Source of the DNA: Hermatobates lingyangjiaoensis
Taxonomy: Eukaryota > Arthropoda > Insecta > Hemiptera > Hermatobatidae
Direction: 5' to 3'
DNA length: 64,000 nucleotides
NCBI GenBank assembly: GCA_026182355.1
Contig: JAPFBL010000360.1
Span: 1 to 64,000, forward strand
The notes under the pieces were generated by a model. It ran no database searches. It was not told the DNA's origin and saw only the letters and a program-made list of their open reading frames with translations. How positions within the stretch are numbered: position 1 is the stretch's first letter; every line of letters begins with the position of its first letter. Of the stretch, positions 33,431-47,448 are shown piece by piece. The position numbers and the translations under genes are program-made.

Positions 33431-33894
33431 TCTACCAGTCCAATGAGATCGATGAATCTGAAGAGGTTCATCATATTCAAATCATTCATACCTCTCAATT
33501 CATTGAGAACTTTCAATACAATCGAAAAAACACTTAAAAACCACATACACCATTCAATAACTTAACGCATTTTAATTTTTCCGATTCATTTTTTTGTTTA
33601 ATTCATGAAATTGTTCCTCATTGAAATTTTCAAATAATGATAATAATCAATTGAAAAAAAGATTTAGAGAATAAGATACAATGATTTCGGAACCACTATA
33701 TTGGATAAACAGATGCGAATTTAAGACAGCGATATAAAGCACACATTCATGATCTAATCAGAGAAAGAATAAATCAGAGAAAATAAAGAAATTTTTAAAT
33801 TTTTATAAAAAACAAAAAAGGTATTTTTTTCAATAAGATATAACAAGTTTGACTTACGATTGAATGTGAAAGCTTTTTAGGAGATAAAGTATGA

Positions 33895-33945
33895 TACTTT
33901 TTTTACTAATAATAAAGTTGAGTGTAGGCCACTCCAGATTTTTAT
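33895..33945 (+). repeat. R2 terminal fragment
   Basis: TACTAATAATAAAGTTGAGTGTAGGCCACTCCAGATTT: only the last 50 bp of R2 is kept. Confidence 0.6.
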
Positions 33946-34044
33946 CAAATTCGAAGAAACTTTGATGTAAAGAGTACCATTCAAATTTAATTAAGAATAG
34001 CAATGATGAATTGATAATTTGCTGAGGTGTTACTGACTGTTTGT

Positions 34045-34210
34045 TCTGGTGGAGTCACTTACGGGTGACGACGGAGCGGTGTTTGAACCCTCGACCATGG
34101 TCTCGGAGCTGGGTCAGTCACTCACACTGACTGGCAGGAGGCAACCGCGCGCATGTCTCCAAGCTCCGCTGTACGGATTTCAAACCACCCCCTCTTCAAA
34201 GCGCATCGCG
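34045..34210 (-). repeat. Possible tRNA-like or SINE-like GC-rich insert
   Basis: A markedly less AT-rich island. On the minus strand GGTCGAGGGTTCAAACACCG resembles a polymerase III B-box with a T-arm-like loop. No complete cloverleaf can be drawn and no second copy is present here. Confidence 0.3.
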
Positions 34211-35690
34211 GTAACTTAAAACTGGTGCCTAATTACCTACAGGAGTAAATTGAACTCACATTTCAATTTACATGGTTAATAATTAGAGGAGAGAAAGAAA
34301 GAATTATAAAAGAAATAATTTAATTATTGTTAAGTAAGCATATCGCAGTACAGTGGAAACTGCATCCTCTCATAGGTGACGATAGAAAGGATATATCTTT
34401 TCCCATCACCTCTCAAATAAAATGCTACTCTGATTTCTTGATGTATAAACAAATCTGCTACCGATACTTTAATATTTTTCACCCTCTATAATATTACAAA
34501 CATTGAAGAAACAAAAAAAAAATCCTCTCCTTAGACTATCAAGACAATAGGGGCTGGCTGAACAGAGTCATCATTCATGCACAAACATATCACGATCCAG
34601 TATTGAAAAACTGAGCAACCTCAAATAAAGCCAATGGCGTAGTCGGGTGCGGTCGTTTTGGCCTGCTCCTGTTTATTCATGAGTAAGTCTGCTCATTTCC
34701 TCAGTTGAAAAAAAAATCTCTAGGAAAAAATTATGCAAAACGGCATTTTGGTTACCTTATATCTACCAGTTATAGAGGCGTTACGTAAGATCAGTTTTGA
34801 GTACTAATCAAAGACTCTGTATGTAAAAAAAACACAGGTAGAAAACTTTCAAATGTAAAGAAAATATGCTAAAATAAAGATCTTTTACTTTTTTTGCAGT
34901 TAGTTTTGTTTAATACTGAAGTATTATTATTTATGTTTTAATATTTACATTTTAAAATAAACGTCTTAAGTGCTTAGTGCTTTTAATTACCTTAGTGCTT
35001 TAGTTTAGGGAATTACCTCAACAAGGTTATCCTTAGTTACAACTTAGGGTTCTCCATCTCAAACCTCTGAGATTAATAAACTAACAAAATAGGACAGACT
35101 ACTTCGCACAAGGTATGGTCCAAACACTTTAACATATTTTCTTAATAATAACAGAAACTAAAAAAAGGAGGAAACAAAACACATCTTGTTAAAGTCCATA
35201 TTTTTTTTTACAATCATATAAATAACATTGCACACATAAATAAAAAAAAAAAACGTCAAAATAGTAAGCTGAAAAGAAACCAGAGTTTGACATTTCAACT
35301 TCAAAGAAAATAAAACAATTTTCAAAGAAAAATAAAACAATCACAACTTGATTCCTATAAAGCCATAATCCTAAATATAGTCACTGGTTTAACAAAATAA
35401 ATAATTCTAATTTATAAAAAAATAGATATATATTTGTTATTAAAATAGCAGAAACTTCTCTCTATAAAAATATATAATTTTCGCTGCACCAATAAGCACC
35501 AACAATTTACTACAATATATTTACATTCTATGAAAGAAGTACGTAGGCTACACTGAACATTCATTCACACTTAAATGATCGTTGTACGATATAATATCAT
35601 TGTGTTGTCTAAAAGGCGATTTTGGCATAAGAGAAATAGAGTCGAGTAAAGTACATATATAAACAATAAACAACCCGCTATGCGAACTTA
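34211..35690. other. No gene seen; possible MITE end at 34628
   Basis: CCAATGGCGTAGTCGGGTGC at 34630 resembles the left end of the GGCGTAGC MITE family, but no partner end is visible. The rest is AT-rich without features. Confidence 0.4.
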
Positions 35691-35694
35691 TCAA

Positions 35695-36115
35695 ACGACT
35701 AAAAGAAAATAACACGGAGAAAGAACAACAAAACTCATTTCAATATTTCGATCTCGTCATCATCAGGAGAAGAACAGCTCTGCTAACGCGGCATATAGCA
35801 ACTCAGTTGTCAGATACTGTTTTCCAGCCGAAATTATAATTATTATAATAATATAAAATAATTATATATACATACATAAAATAAGATATATATATATATA
35901 TATAACTAATTATATAATACATATATATATATATATAATCAATTACCGTAATTAGTCCTCCGGGATCGTTTTTCAATTTATATATATAACAAAATATCAC
36001 AATAAACAAGTGAAATAACAATCATTGTTCAAACCACAATAAGAAATGGGGAAAAAAGACTAAGATCTTTCAACCATAACAAGCGGTTGAAAGATCTTAT
36101 CATTTTTCTCCTTTC
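35695..36115. repeat. PLE-type ends: CTGATGA hairpin end and family D copy
   Basis: 35746-35766, minus strand: CTGATGATGACGAGATCGAAA. It is related to the end at 54310-54350. After complex (TA)n at 35855-35935 comes family D (35994-36110) with an internal inverted repeat: AAGATCTTTCAACC at 36056 faces GGTTGAAAGATCTT at 36084. No protein. Confidence 0.5.
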
Positions 36116-38180
36116 TTACTATAGTTTAGATGATAACTTTTGTTTCACTTGTTTATTTTAAAATCTTGATAGAATATATTAATAATAAAGTGAGTGGGAA
36201 ACATAATGGATTGTCGGTTATGTTACAATATAACAGACACTGAAAGCTTAATAAGTAAATTAGTTAATTAAAAAAACTTAAACATATAAATAAATACTTT
36301 AAAAAAAAAATGAATCCCGAAGCTGGCCTGGAACAAAGGAGGTGAATATATGATATTTGTGAAGCTTTAAGACAACTTGAGTGTTAAGAACAAGATTGGT
36401 TTGTTGCTTAATCACAGGGGAGGTTAATGATTTGAAAACGGAAACAATAATTAATATTATGAAGATTGTCACAGGTTCAGTTTCAAATTCTTAATCCAAC
36501 CCTGTGTCTTCCTTGGAAAAGTATAAACTCTCATTGGTGCCAAATCAGTTAAGGGACTGAATCATTACAATTGAAGGTTCTCTTTTAAGTTTAGTATTTA
36601 AATTTTTACTTTACATTAATTAATTTCTTAATTCATTTTTTAAGCCTATTTTTCCGTTATGCTACTCATTTTATTACTCACTTCATTATTGATTTATACA
36701 CTATTGTTATTATCATTATTATTATAATCAAATACTATTATTTAACATTATTATTCTTTAATTACTCTTTGCTTTCTTTTTTCTTCGTATCTCCACTCTT
36801 TCCTTTTATCACATTCTTTTTTCCTTTACTTCTTCTAAGTTGGTGACAAAAAGCTGATTGGTCTCAAAACAAGCATGTGTTTACCAGTCAGAATCTAGTC
36901 AACCACTTTACTCCTGATGATGACGGATTTAAAAATATTAAACTGAGTTATACTAGTTGTTCTCAATGTTTTCTGCTTGTAATTTATTGTGTTGTCAAGT
37001 GAATCATTTTATAATTAAAGCGCTGACAAAGCTTACACAACAACACCAACAACGACATCTGGCTCCGAGGAACGAAATATCAGCCCCTTCAGAAGCAGGT
37101 AAAGTCACATGTGTAGTACGTTGTAGCACTCCCTAAGAGTGCGAGTAATAATACTTTTACAGCATCTGAAGAGGCCCATATTGTCTCCTACCAACTAAAA
37201 AAACTCACAGACTGAACCTGTATCTTAAGGGTTTTCTCTATTTTAAGTTAATTAGTAACTTTTTTATTTTATTATCAAACTTACATCTTTTTTGTTTGAT
37301 TTTTGCAAGTCGTAATATATTATTTTATTTACTGTATTTTTTTTATTTCATTACCTTTCTTTTTCCTCTTGTTCATGGACGGCAAGCTGTATCTGATCAC
37401 TTGAAAATGCAATGCGTACCCTTGATTTTTGTTTTAAACAATGAAAATCTCCTCGCGGTGCGCGATATCAAAATATTAATCTTTAACGGTGTTGTTTATT
37501 TTTGTGTTTCATTAATTAGGCTAAACCATATAGTAGTTGAAAACCCCAAAAAGACACCGATAAAAAACACTTCCATGTTTTGATATTCATGTTCATCAGG
37601 AGAACAAGTACTCTGGTTGACATTCAAATATTAATTGATAACACTGATCAGACAAAAGTAACAGGTGTAGTATGGAACATTCCCTAATCCTTTAAAACAT
37701 CAGAACTCTATACAGGTAAGGTACAGTGACTCCTGGACTCAATCTCGACGGCTAATTTGCTTTGGTTGATGTTGAAATTATTGATTTTATTCTGGTATCT
37801 ATTTCTCTAGGTTTTATTTGTCTCCAGTTATTTGTGTTAATAGTTCCTATTTACTTATGGAGACATAGCTTTTCTCAGTTCAGTGTTGTCAGTTACTTTT
37901 TGTCACTTATCCTTCAGACTTCTATCTCTGATAACGTTGAATTTCAAATATACATATAGGCTTTTGTCAGTGTCATTATACATTATCTTCCAGTGCTGTT
38001 ATATATATAATCTAAAATACGAAACCGTGATCCAATCAGCACAATTAAAAATAAAATTGACACTAGACACAAAACAAACCACGATTATCGAAATTTCGAA
38101 TCCCAAATCTACATCAAATGTTGAACTAAGTATAAGAACATTATACTAAGTATGACAACTTAAATGTCATGTGATATATA
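36116..38180. other. AT-rich, no gene seen
   Basis: TCCTGATGATGACGGATTTA at 36912 may be another decayed PLE-type end, and a TTCATCAGGAGAAC box lies at 37591. Frames at 37296-37583 and 37762-38149 are hydrophobic AT-rich frames without a recognised family. Confidence 0.4.
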
Positions 38181-38189
38181 TATATTAAG

Positions 38190-38420
38190 AAAAATAAAAG
38201 GTCCAACTGGACTACTAACTCAATAAAGAAAAGAGAAAAACATAGACATGAATGACTCACTACTATATTTTGACCCTGGCCAGCTGCTGCTGCTGTGAAG
38301 GAGTACTTCTACATGATGACGACGCCTGTCGAAATATAGTAGTGAGTATTGTATACAGATGTTTATGTGTTCCTCTTTTTCTCATTTAGTTTTATATACA
38401 TATATTCATATATGTATAAT
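38190..38420. repeat. Inverted PLE-type terminal repeats
   Basis: GACTCACTACTATATTTTGAC (38254-38274) returns inverted as GTCGAAATATAGTAGTGAGT at 38327-38346. Between the arms lie a GCTGCTGCTGCTG run and CATGATGACGACGCCTGTCG. (TA)-rich at both outer ends. Same family as 5842-5875. Confidence 0.5.
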
Positions 38421-39309
38421 GCATAACAAAAACACTTAGAGAAGAGAGGAAAAGGGAAGAGATGTTCTAGGACAAATCAACGATGAATTTTGTTCTGTTA
38501 TACGTAATTTTTAGTTTTAATAAGTCAGGTTGAAACACTGTTAATTGCATTTCGAAATATATAAAGTTCAGTACTAAACTCAAAATTCACATACAAACTG
38601 AAAAACGACTTAACTACTCTAATTTTCAACTAAACAGTCAACAGAGCAAAAAAAAAGAAGACCGGGAATCCCAGCACGTTGTGAACTCATAGTTTACAAC
38701 CTGACAAAAAATATATATTTTTATAATGTGCGCCAAAAATTATAATAATAAAAAGAAGTCAGTCTAATCAAAAAATCTAGAGTTAAAACCACATAAGTAC
38801 CTTTTAATTAACTGTAAAGACTTTAATTTATAAAGCACTTTAATTATTTAAAAATAATCAAGCCATTTTTAATGACTAGTTCCAAAATTTGAAACCCTGA
38901 TGACAAATTTTTACTACTTAAGTAGAAAGGCCTGATTCATCTTTAGAATACCAGTTAGTATAGTATATATATATTATAGGAGCATGGAAAATAGAGTAGC
39001 TGAAATTTGAAGATGTATTGGGTAGACAACTGAAAATAAACTGTTTTTTTTTTTTTAAAAAAAATAAGATATCCTCCTTAAAATTAATAAAAAGTGAAGA
39101 TCATTCAATAATTGTAAAATAATAAGAAGTTACAACTTTATTTCAAGAGAAATTAACCATTTTTAGAAAGTTATGAATGCAATCACCCACTTTTAGCCAA
39201 AATGAAACTGTTTGCTTATGTTATTTAGTTAGAATGAATTATTAAAAATGTTCTAAGAAATCTAAGAAATAACTGTCACAGTTGGATTAACACCAAAATT
39301 TCCTATTAG
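38421..39309. other. No gene seen
   Basis: AT-rich, with homopolymer runs at 39043-39063. Confidence 0.5.
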
Positions 39310-39545
39310 AAAGCGGATGAAACACTAAATCTCTACACAAAAGATTTTATCAAACGTCGAAACGTTTCGTACACTTAGTTCATTGCCATGCTACATCTTA
39401 TTACATAGAACACTGTGACTCTTTGAACACTCAACATCATCTTACTGAGGCCGATGACACCTGACGATGAACACGCGTTTGAGTGTTTGAAACGCGTCGA
39501 CGTTTGATAAAATCTTTTGTGTGGAGGCAGTATTTCTTCCCCTTT
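39310..39545. repeat. Inverted PLE-type ends with GAAACGCGTC hairpin
   Basis: TACACAAAAGATTTTATCAA then ACGTCGAAACG (39334-39364) returns inverted at 39499-39530 as CGACGTTTGATAAAATCTTT. Internally CTGACGATGAACACGCGTTT, then GAGTGTTTGAAACGCGTC (39461-39498), makes CTGACGA, T, a GAACAC/GTGTTT hairpin and GAAACGCGTC. 47618-48150 has the same layout with related sequence. Confidence 0.6.
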
Positions 39546-42019
39546 CTTGAAGGATGAGTAAACACTTCACAATAAATGCTTGCATAGCTCTTGAGTTAAA
39601 GCTTCATACAGTCTAGCTTTCACAATTACTTTTTCTTTTCCTTTTAACAAACATAACTATAAAAATGATTTAATCAAAAAAAAAAGCATGAATTATTATT
39701 ACGGAACTGTACGGTCATGAATTAGTACGGAACTGTTGCATGAATCAACGACCACTGTGATTACGACAGAATTAAAAAGCTCAAATCACAAAAATTGTCT
39801 GTCATTCATCAGCATTTATTACCAATAACTTCATTATTCCTAAAAATTAAACTTAAATTTGATTTAAGTCTAAACTCTTTCTCTTCTAAGAAGACAAAAG
39901 GTACAATATTAATAACTACTAAAGAAACAAGTTTGTCCAAATATGAAAAAGATTTTGTTCAATATCTCTCAGATTAGACTTATAAACAGTTTTAAAATTT
40001 ATGCAAATAAATATTAAGTACAAATATCATTCATAAAAACAGGAACTTCGTCATAATCAGTATGCGATAAGAGTTAATTGAAGAAAGCTTTCTTAAATAC
40101 AACCCTATATCTATCAAAATTCTTCCTCTGTTTAAAAGGAAATATTGTCTGTTCACAACATTAAACATATTGGTGCTTTTACATCGAAATAAATAGGCAT
40201 TTTGATGTTATATTTGTTTGGTTTTGGCTCATGTGATGTCAGTCATTCTATAAAAAACATATGCTATTACATTCTAAACTCTTGTAATATCGTAATCAAA
40301 CTGGATTAGTTAAAAATATACTATATTACTTTGAAATTGTGAATTATTTAAAATATATTGTCAGTACCATATACGTTATCTTCTAATGTCACTATACAAT
40401 ATACCGCCTTGCCAAGCACATAATTCCTAATACCTCAACCGGTTTCCGAACTTGTTCATTGTCAAGAGGAAACTGAAAGTTATTTGCCATTTCGAGTTAT
40501 AGGAAAACTATAATAAACATTTTCTCAGTATCATTGTCGTAGTCCTATAACATTAAATAAAAAATATCTTTCTGTTTTTTCTCCAGACAATGAACAGTTT
40601 TAAACCTGAGACTGAGAAAAACGTTCAAGATAAGACAGTATATTTTTAGAATAATATTATGAATTATGTTTGAGGAACAATTATAAAGGTTTCTTCGTAA
40701 AATTTAAGAAACAAAGAATTAAGAAGCTGGAACATAAATCACTGTTTATTAAAGTAATTTGTCACATTAAAAATATGAAAATAAATCTGTGATTTTTTAT
40801 GTCAAATGTACCAGCAAAGTCACTGTGCACCTTGTTTTTTTTCTATTACTCTTCAAGTAATCATTAAGAAATGTCAAAGATGTTAGAGTATCATTATAAA
40901 ATTAATGTTTTGGAGAAAGTTTCTAGCCACCAACAGAAATTTAGAGCAGTCAAAATAAAAATATAATCTTAGATTGCTTCAAGAAGTATAACAATTCACT
41001 TTTTTCTAGATAACACTATATTCTGTACAGTATTAAATTAATGTTATTTATATTTCAACATACGAACCGTAATAGAAAATTATAAAGTACCTCTAAACTA
41101 TTTTCACTGATTGCATTTCTCATCAGTTTTAAAATGAATGAAGATTTATTCCATCTGAGATTCTGACAAGGACTGCTAAAAGAATTTTAGATGCACTTAG
41201 GAATTGCATAATACGGTTCGTTCATACGTTAATTTTTATTTTATTAGTTATATATATTTATAGGTATACATTTGAGAAGTCTGCATGAAGTTGGTTTGGA
41301 AACTTCTCCTCACAGTGAAGTCGTCTTTTGAGGGTCCTGCCTTTTTAAGAAGTGTGATTGTCGTTCGATTAGCAGAGTAGAGGTAGTTTGGTCAATTTCG
41401 TCTTGTTTGAACTGAATTTTAGATTCATTATTCCGATTTGAAAGGATAACAGTCCTTCTTTATCAGCTGAAAGGAGAAGTGGTCAACGCCAACTTTGTAC
41501 AAACTTATCGGATACCTTGAAATAAGACGTAGAACTAAATTCAGATAAATACCTACATGAAGAAATTTTTTAACGCTGCTCTTAGATCAATTAGCGAACC
41601 ATGACATATATACGTATATATATATGAAAAATTAATATCAAATATATCCCTTTAAAAGGGTCCAGAAGAGATGCATCAAATAGGCTTTCAGTTGCTTTTA
41701 GGCTGCCACTAATAAGTCACATCCATTACCTATCATAGGATTCCTTTGTCCTCCAGAGACGTAAATAAATTAGGATACCAGGTACCTTTCTTATTCTGAA
41801 GCTAATTGTGTGCCACCAATATTGATTGCTTACAAAGTACATAAAAAGAAATTTCTAGAAACATTACACTCAGCCCTTGGTTAAAACAAGAATAACAACA
41901 ACAATATTGACTTACTACTCACACTGAATTACTAAAAACCAAAAAAAAAAAAATGATTGTCAAAGCAATTATACGAAAAAAGTGATATCCATCAGTGTGA
42001 TTATGTCATGGGTTGGGTG
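39546..42019. other. AT-rich, no gene seen
   Basis: I looked here for the missing last exon of the carrier gene (minus strand) and did not find it. No other features recognised. Confidence 0.4.
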
Positions 42020-42490
42020 TCGGCTTGAGAATTCCGAAATTGAGACGAAGCTGCTCCATGAAGACGAATGTGAGGATAGTATGAGGTGCCAGTCGTACAA
42101 AAGCAGGGACGTATCCCTGAAAGAGAGAACAATAGACAAGAGGTCATTTTATAATTGGAGGAGGCTTAAAAACTCCGAAATTGTGTTGAACATACGCCAT
42201 CAAGACGAACGTATGAGATGCCACAACAATGTAAAGACGTATCCTTGAAAGAGAGAGCATGATAGAACTAAAGGAGCATATTTATAAAAAAAATAGTGAC
42301 TTGAGAACTCCGAAATTAAGTTGAAGTTCCTCCATTAAGACGAATTTGAGGATTGTATGTGGTTCCAGTCGTACAGAGATATATCCCTGAAAGAGATAAC
42401 AGTAGATATGAGAGCATCATACAAATGCGGGAGTACATTTATGTAAAGTAGACCTGAGTACTCCGAAATTCAGTTGAAGCTGCTTCATGA
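42020..42490 (+). repeat. Decayed tandem repeat, about 140 bp per unit, four units
   Basis: The core AGAACTCCGAAATT..GAAG(C/T)T..CTCCAT.AAGACGAA appears at about 42027, 42169, 42305 and 42451, followed in the first three by TATCC(C/T)TGAAAGAGA. The spacing is roughly 140 bp. The unit frame is not conserved, so it is a minisatellite-like array rather than a coding repeat. Confidence 0.7.
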
Positions 42491-43218
42491 AGTATGTTAA
42501 TAACAAAATAAATTGTGAGAATTATAAATTTCGTTCAGGAATAAAACATCTGAAAAAGGATTTGAATGAATATGACGAAATTACCTCAAATATTATAAAT
42601 AAGGATTATATATTTTTTGGGGCATTATATTGTAATAAAGTGAATTATTTGTACATTTTTGTTACCAATTGTCTAAAAATATAAAATTATTTCAATAATA
42701 ATTGGTATTGATTATTATCCTAATTTTTAAATGAAATTTACATCTAATTAAATCAATTTATTTTGACTTCTGACATTTAATAATATTAAAGGGACAAAAT
42801 ATTGCATGTTTCAAATAAAATAAAATTTATTATATTTTTATCATGCATTTCTTTCATGAAGGCAATACCCAAATGAACATTTCAAATCTCTAGAATACTT
42901 AAAAGCGCAGAACAAATTAGAAGTTCTTTAGATATAAGTAAGCTTCGCGTAAAGCAGTATTGGCCAAAAACAATAGGGTCAAGTCCCACACTAAGGACTC
43001 ATATCTCATAAACCTCAACAAGAATTCATTGATATTAACAAATATTTTATTCACACCCAACCACCCACAAATACAAAAATCTTCCTAAAATTATCAAAAA
43101 TGGATTTAGAAGGACTCCTTTAAACATGTAAATCAAGTTAGAATATCAAAAACGATTTTTCTTTTTAATGATAACCACACTTTACTAAAAGAAAAGAAAT
43201 TAGGAGAATGGATCATAC
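42491..43218. other. No gene seen
   Basis: AT-rich sequence directly downstream of the last visible carrier exon. The 3' end of the gene should lie here or beyond, but no convincing terminal exon is visible. Confidence 0.4.
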
Positions 43219-43356
43219 CTTAAAGAAGCCGAGAGGTCCAAGCTTGGCAGTATATAGAGTTAATTGCCAAAGAGAGTTGAATTCACCAGGGCGAGCGTTC
43301 ATAGCACGAGTCTTGAGTACGTCCAAAGGCTGAGTTAAAGTGGTCGCCACCACGCC
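43219..43356 (-). CDS. Dicarboxylate carrier, fifth visible exon
   Basis: 138 nt, 46 codons: GVVATTLTQPLDVLKTRAMN, then ARPGEFNSLWQLTLYTAKLG and PLGFFK. Acceptor TTCCAG/GGCGTG, donor TTTAAG/GTATGA. Third carrier signature QPLDVLKTR is intact. The following exon, expected to encode a PAFVRL..HT-like last helix, was not found between here and about 36 kb. Confidence 0.95.
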
Positions 43357-46300
43357 CTGGAACAGTCAAAAGCAACTGGTCACCAATGATCGGAGGCGCT
43401 TGAAACAACTACCCAACGATCTACCAATCTTTCCGTACACTGAAGAGAAATTTGTAATTAGTATAACAGGGAGCCAGGTTAGCTCAGTGGTTAATATACC
43501 AGGCTCTGAACTGATAGGACCGTGGTTCGATCCCCACCTGGCCCTCGATTTACTCACACGGAGGTGGATAAATCTGAGCACGTCATCCCTCGGAGAAGAA
43601 CGTTAAACCGTCGGTCCCAAACCTGTATGATGTCAGGTACTTGTTAAAGATGCTACTCTACCTACTCTAAATACACTTAAGTTAAACAAAATTTAGGGCT
43701 CCCACTAAAGAATCAATCTTCATTGTGTGGTATCAGACAGGGCCAATGCTCGGGATACGTGTTTTCCTTGTAGGACTGTCACTGGAACTTAACCTAACCT
43801 AATTAGTGTAACAGATTATCTCTGTTTCTGTGATCTTAAGGTCAGTGAGAATGCAGGTACGGTTAATAAGAGGTTGCGGTCATGGCCATGTAATCTACGA
43901 TAAGAAAGACCAACCAAGAAAGGATTTATTTTCTCATTGAAACTACTTATTTTATGGAGGATCTGATGGGGGCAGTGTGAAAGGGTTATGATGGGATAGG
44001 GTTTTAGTGTCTTCATCAATCACCAGTATAATTCATACTGGTGAATTCATATAGTGAATTCATCTATAGATTCCACCCTGAGATCTCTCTGAATATCCAC
44101 AGCCATTACCCACAGGCTACATGACTTACCTTGGACATCTAGATAGCGGTTCTATTTCTTATTGCAACCTGGAATGAGATTGAACATCCTTCAGCACTAT
44201 TTCCGTAATATTGCTTTATAAATATTCCCTTTACCATTGATGGTATATTCCTATATCATAGTATGGAAATACAAATTTGACTTTAGGACCATATCTAATT
44301 TATATCAGTTATTTAAAGGTAACTTACTGCAAGTAAGCTGGCTGTGAAGTGAGTGGTCAGATTATCACAGAAATAAGGAGTCGAGAGTAGGAGGGACTTG
44401 AACTGGTCGTAGCAAGACAACTGACCGATGGTCATCATGACTGCTCGGCCAGTCGCGGCAGAAGCTCCGGAGAACAAACGCGAAGGACCCTCTTCACGGA
44501 ACACCCGCCACAGTCCATCCACTGCGTGTTTGTAGCTGGAAACATTACATTGATTCACTACAGCTTCAGGTCAGTCTTCTATGATTCCCTTGAGGCGTAG
44601 CAGTTTCATCAATATAATCAAGGAAACAACTACAACTCACAGAGGCAATTCAGTTAATTTGTCATTCATACATATGATTACTAACTTCATACCTTAAATA
44701 TACCGACTGTTTAACATATTTACAGTTGCAACTATATTATTATAATTAATAAACAATTATTAAACAATTAATATTATATATTACAATAAATAAGGAATTA
44801 TGTATGCGTTGATTGGGAAGAAACAAAGAAACACATTAAAGTATACGTTAAACTTAAAAATATTAATTTAATGTTTTCCTTATATTTAAATTGTTATAGA
44901 AATAAAGAAAATACATAAAATCCCAAAAAAATTAACTTTGAAAATATAAATTTAAAAGTAGCATTTGTTAATCAAATTACATTTATTAAATGGTAAAGTT
45001 AATAAAACTTTTTAAAAAATTAGTTTTATAAAGATTTTATTTGATAAAGCTCGACTTCACTAGAATGGTTGCGGTTTACGACTACCAGTGGTAACTATCA
45101 CTTTTTTCTGTAATGACTGTCTTGATTGGTTATTTCAAAAAAAAAGATCTTAAGCATAAAATTAAGTTTTTGATGTGTGGTTTACCCGCAGTACGGGAAC
45201 AAACCAAGAGACAAACATACAATGTATCAATAAGCGATACATAATCTTCAAATTGAGTAACTCACATTTTATACTAGTATATAAATTATTTATGATAAAT
45301 GATATATAACTGTAATTCATAAACAAATAATTGTCATTTTATAAAAAAATTCAATTATTACAGGAATCAATAGTCAATTTATTTATAACATTTTGCTATA
45401 ATTATTCGGCTTTACAAAATACAATAAACTTTTTTTATTCCTTCAAAGAAACTATTCAACTTCTTCGATAAAAGAGTAGAATTTTGTAGGGGTAATGCAG
45501 TGATAGTTCGAACAGTCCACAATACATGGTTCAATACACATGCTGATATTTGTCTGCTAATTCAAAATACACTAAAAATTAAAATACCAAATATATTTAA
45601 ATACAATTCCAGTCTATTAATAGTAAGTCTCACATCAGTAGAGATCAATTAAAACAAAATGGTTATAAATTTAACTCAAAAATTGGTTAGTTCTACTTTT
45701 AAAATAAAAAAAATCTTTACGGGAGTCATCCTCATGCAAATTTAAATACAAGTAAATAATAAAATTCAATACAATCACTCTTCAAATGCTACTGCACACT
45801 AACACCAATGTCCTCATGTTTATAATTAAGATAGAGTACCTTGTTATAAAAAGGAAAACTTTTCAAAAAGTAATGGAGACATATGTCATTCTTGATATAT
45901 TTGTGGTCTTAAATAATTGACAGCAAAACGAAGTGAGTGTTTTACTTTACCTTAAGAAGACCGTCTTCTAAAAGGGGCAGTGATTGTATTAATCACTGAT
46001 ATATTATGAAAAACTTATGTGACCACACCTTTTTTTCATTATATTTTTTTTTCTGATTCTAAAAGTGTGAATAGTTTGTTTTAGCAAAGTAGTATTGTAA
46101 AAAAAATTATTGCAGGCAACAGCTGAGTAAATCTGTTAAAATTTGGCATGAAAAGGTTGAAGGATAATATTTATTACAACCTTATGCACAACTGATTTTG
46201 AGAAACTGATTTCATTGAATTTCAATCAAAAACTGATTGAATTACACTATACACAAAAATACCATTAGATAAATTTTCAATAGTTCTATCAAAATAATAT

Positions 46301-47408
46301 CGAAACTTATAGAATACGGCAGTCTTATTTTCAATTAAAAATAAAAACAAACGTGCTTAAAATCATTATCATGCTTAGTAGTTTTTAAGTGTATTTCATA
46401 ATTGTGTATTTCATTTCCAAGTTTCTTCTTTAGATTATATTTTTTTTATTTTTTTCAGTTTTTTGATGACTTCTCTTTTGAGACATTTTTGATGACGTGT
46501 CAAAGGTGTTTGAACTAGTGATTGGCTGAATACTGAGCATAGGTATCGGATCTTTTTTTAATCGCCCACATTTATTGTGGTGGATGTAAGTGTACAAATT
46601 GTCTCTCATTCTATCAATTGTAAAAAAAAAAAACACAATCTGTCACCCTTGAAACTGAGAGAATTTTCATCAGTGTTTGAGTGAAGATGGACATTCCGAA
46701 AAGAAACAGAATGGATAGTGAAACCTGAATAATACTAATGTATTTATGCCTCTAGTGCTAGATAAGAAGATAAAGCATGACTCATTCATGATTTCAACTC
46801 ATTTAAACCATGGATGAATGAATACAATGGCCCATGGTGTCACCTATCCAAGTACTAACCACATCCAATATTCTTAACTTCGGCTACTAAAAGGAACCCA
46901 TGAATCCAACAAGAGTATCGTCGTTATCAAGGTCGTTTTGAGCACATTAAGCCGTTTATCAGGAGACATCTATCAGGACAGATATATATATATATATATA
47001 TATTATTGGTATATTTAGGAAACAGTCCTTCATTTCTACAGGTTTGATTAAATAATACGCTATATTTACGATTAACTAGTTTCCTCGTATATTTTTCAAG
47101 GGACCGGAATAATCTTCTTGCGTCTTCATCCAAATTGTACAGAACATTTCCAATTGTTCCATTGTCTTCAAATCGAAACATGTCGATAGTAGTGATAGTA
47201 GTAGTAGTAGTAGTAGCAATAGTTATAGTACTAGTAGTGACAATAGTGAAAGTAGTGAAATTAGTGGAAATGGAAGATTTGAAGACAATGGAACCATTGG
47301 AAATGTTCTGTACAATTTGGATGAAGACGCAAGAAGATTATTCCGGTCCCTTGAAAAATATACGAGGAAACTAGTTAATCATAAATATGGCGTATTATTT
47401 AATCAAAC

Positions 47409-47448
<40 letters not shown>

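Noticed and set aside
37296..37583. Hydrophobic N-terminus followed by a basic region, a possible secreted or membrane peptide
   Set aside because: AT-rich chance frame with no homologue recognised and no transcript signal.
42020..42490. CRISPR-like array
   Set aside because: Units are about 140 bp, diverged along their whole length, and lack short identical repeats with unique spacers. The organism is eukaryotic.
47135..47374. Plus-strand frame with VVIVVVVVAIVIVLV resembling a membrane segment
   Set aside because: It is the TAG/GTA triplet spacer of the PLE palindrome read in another frame.
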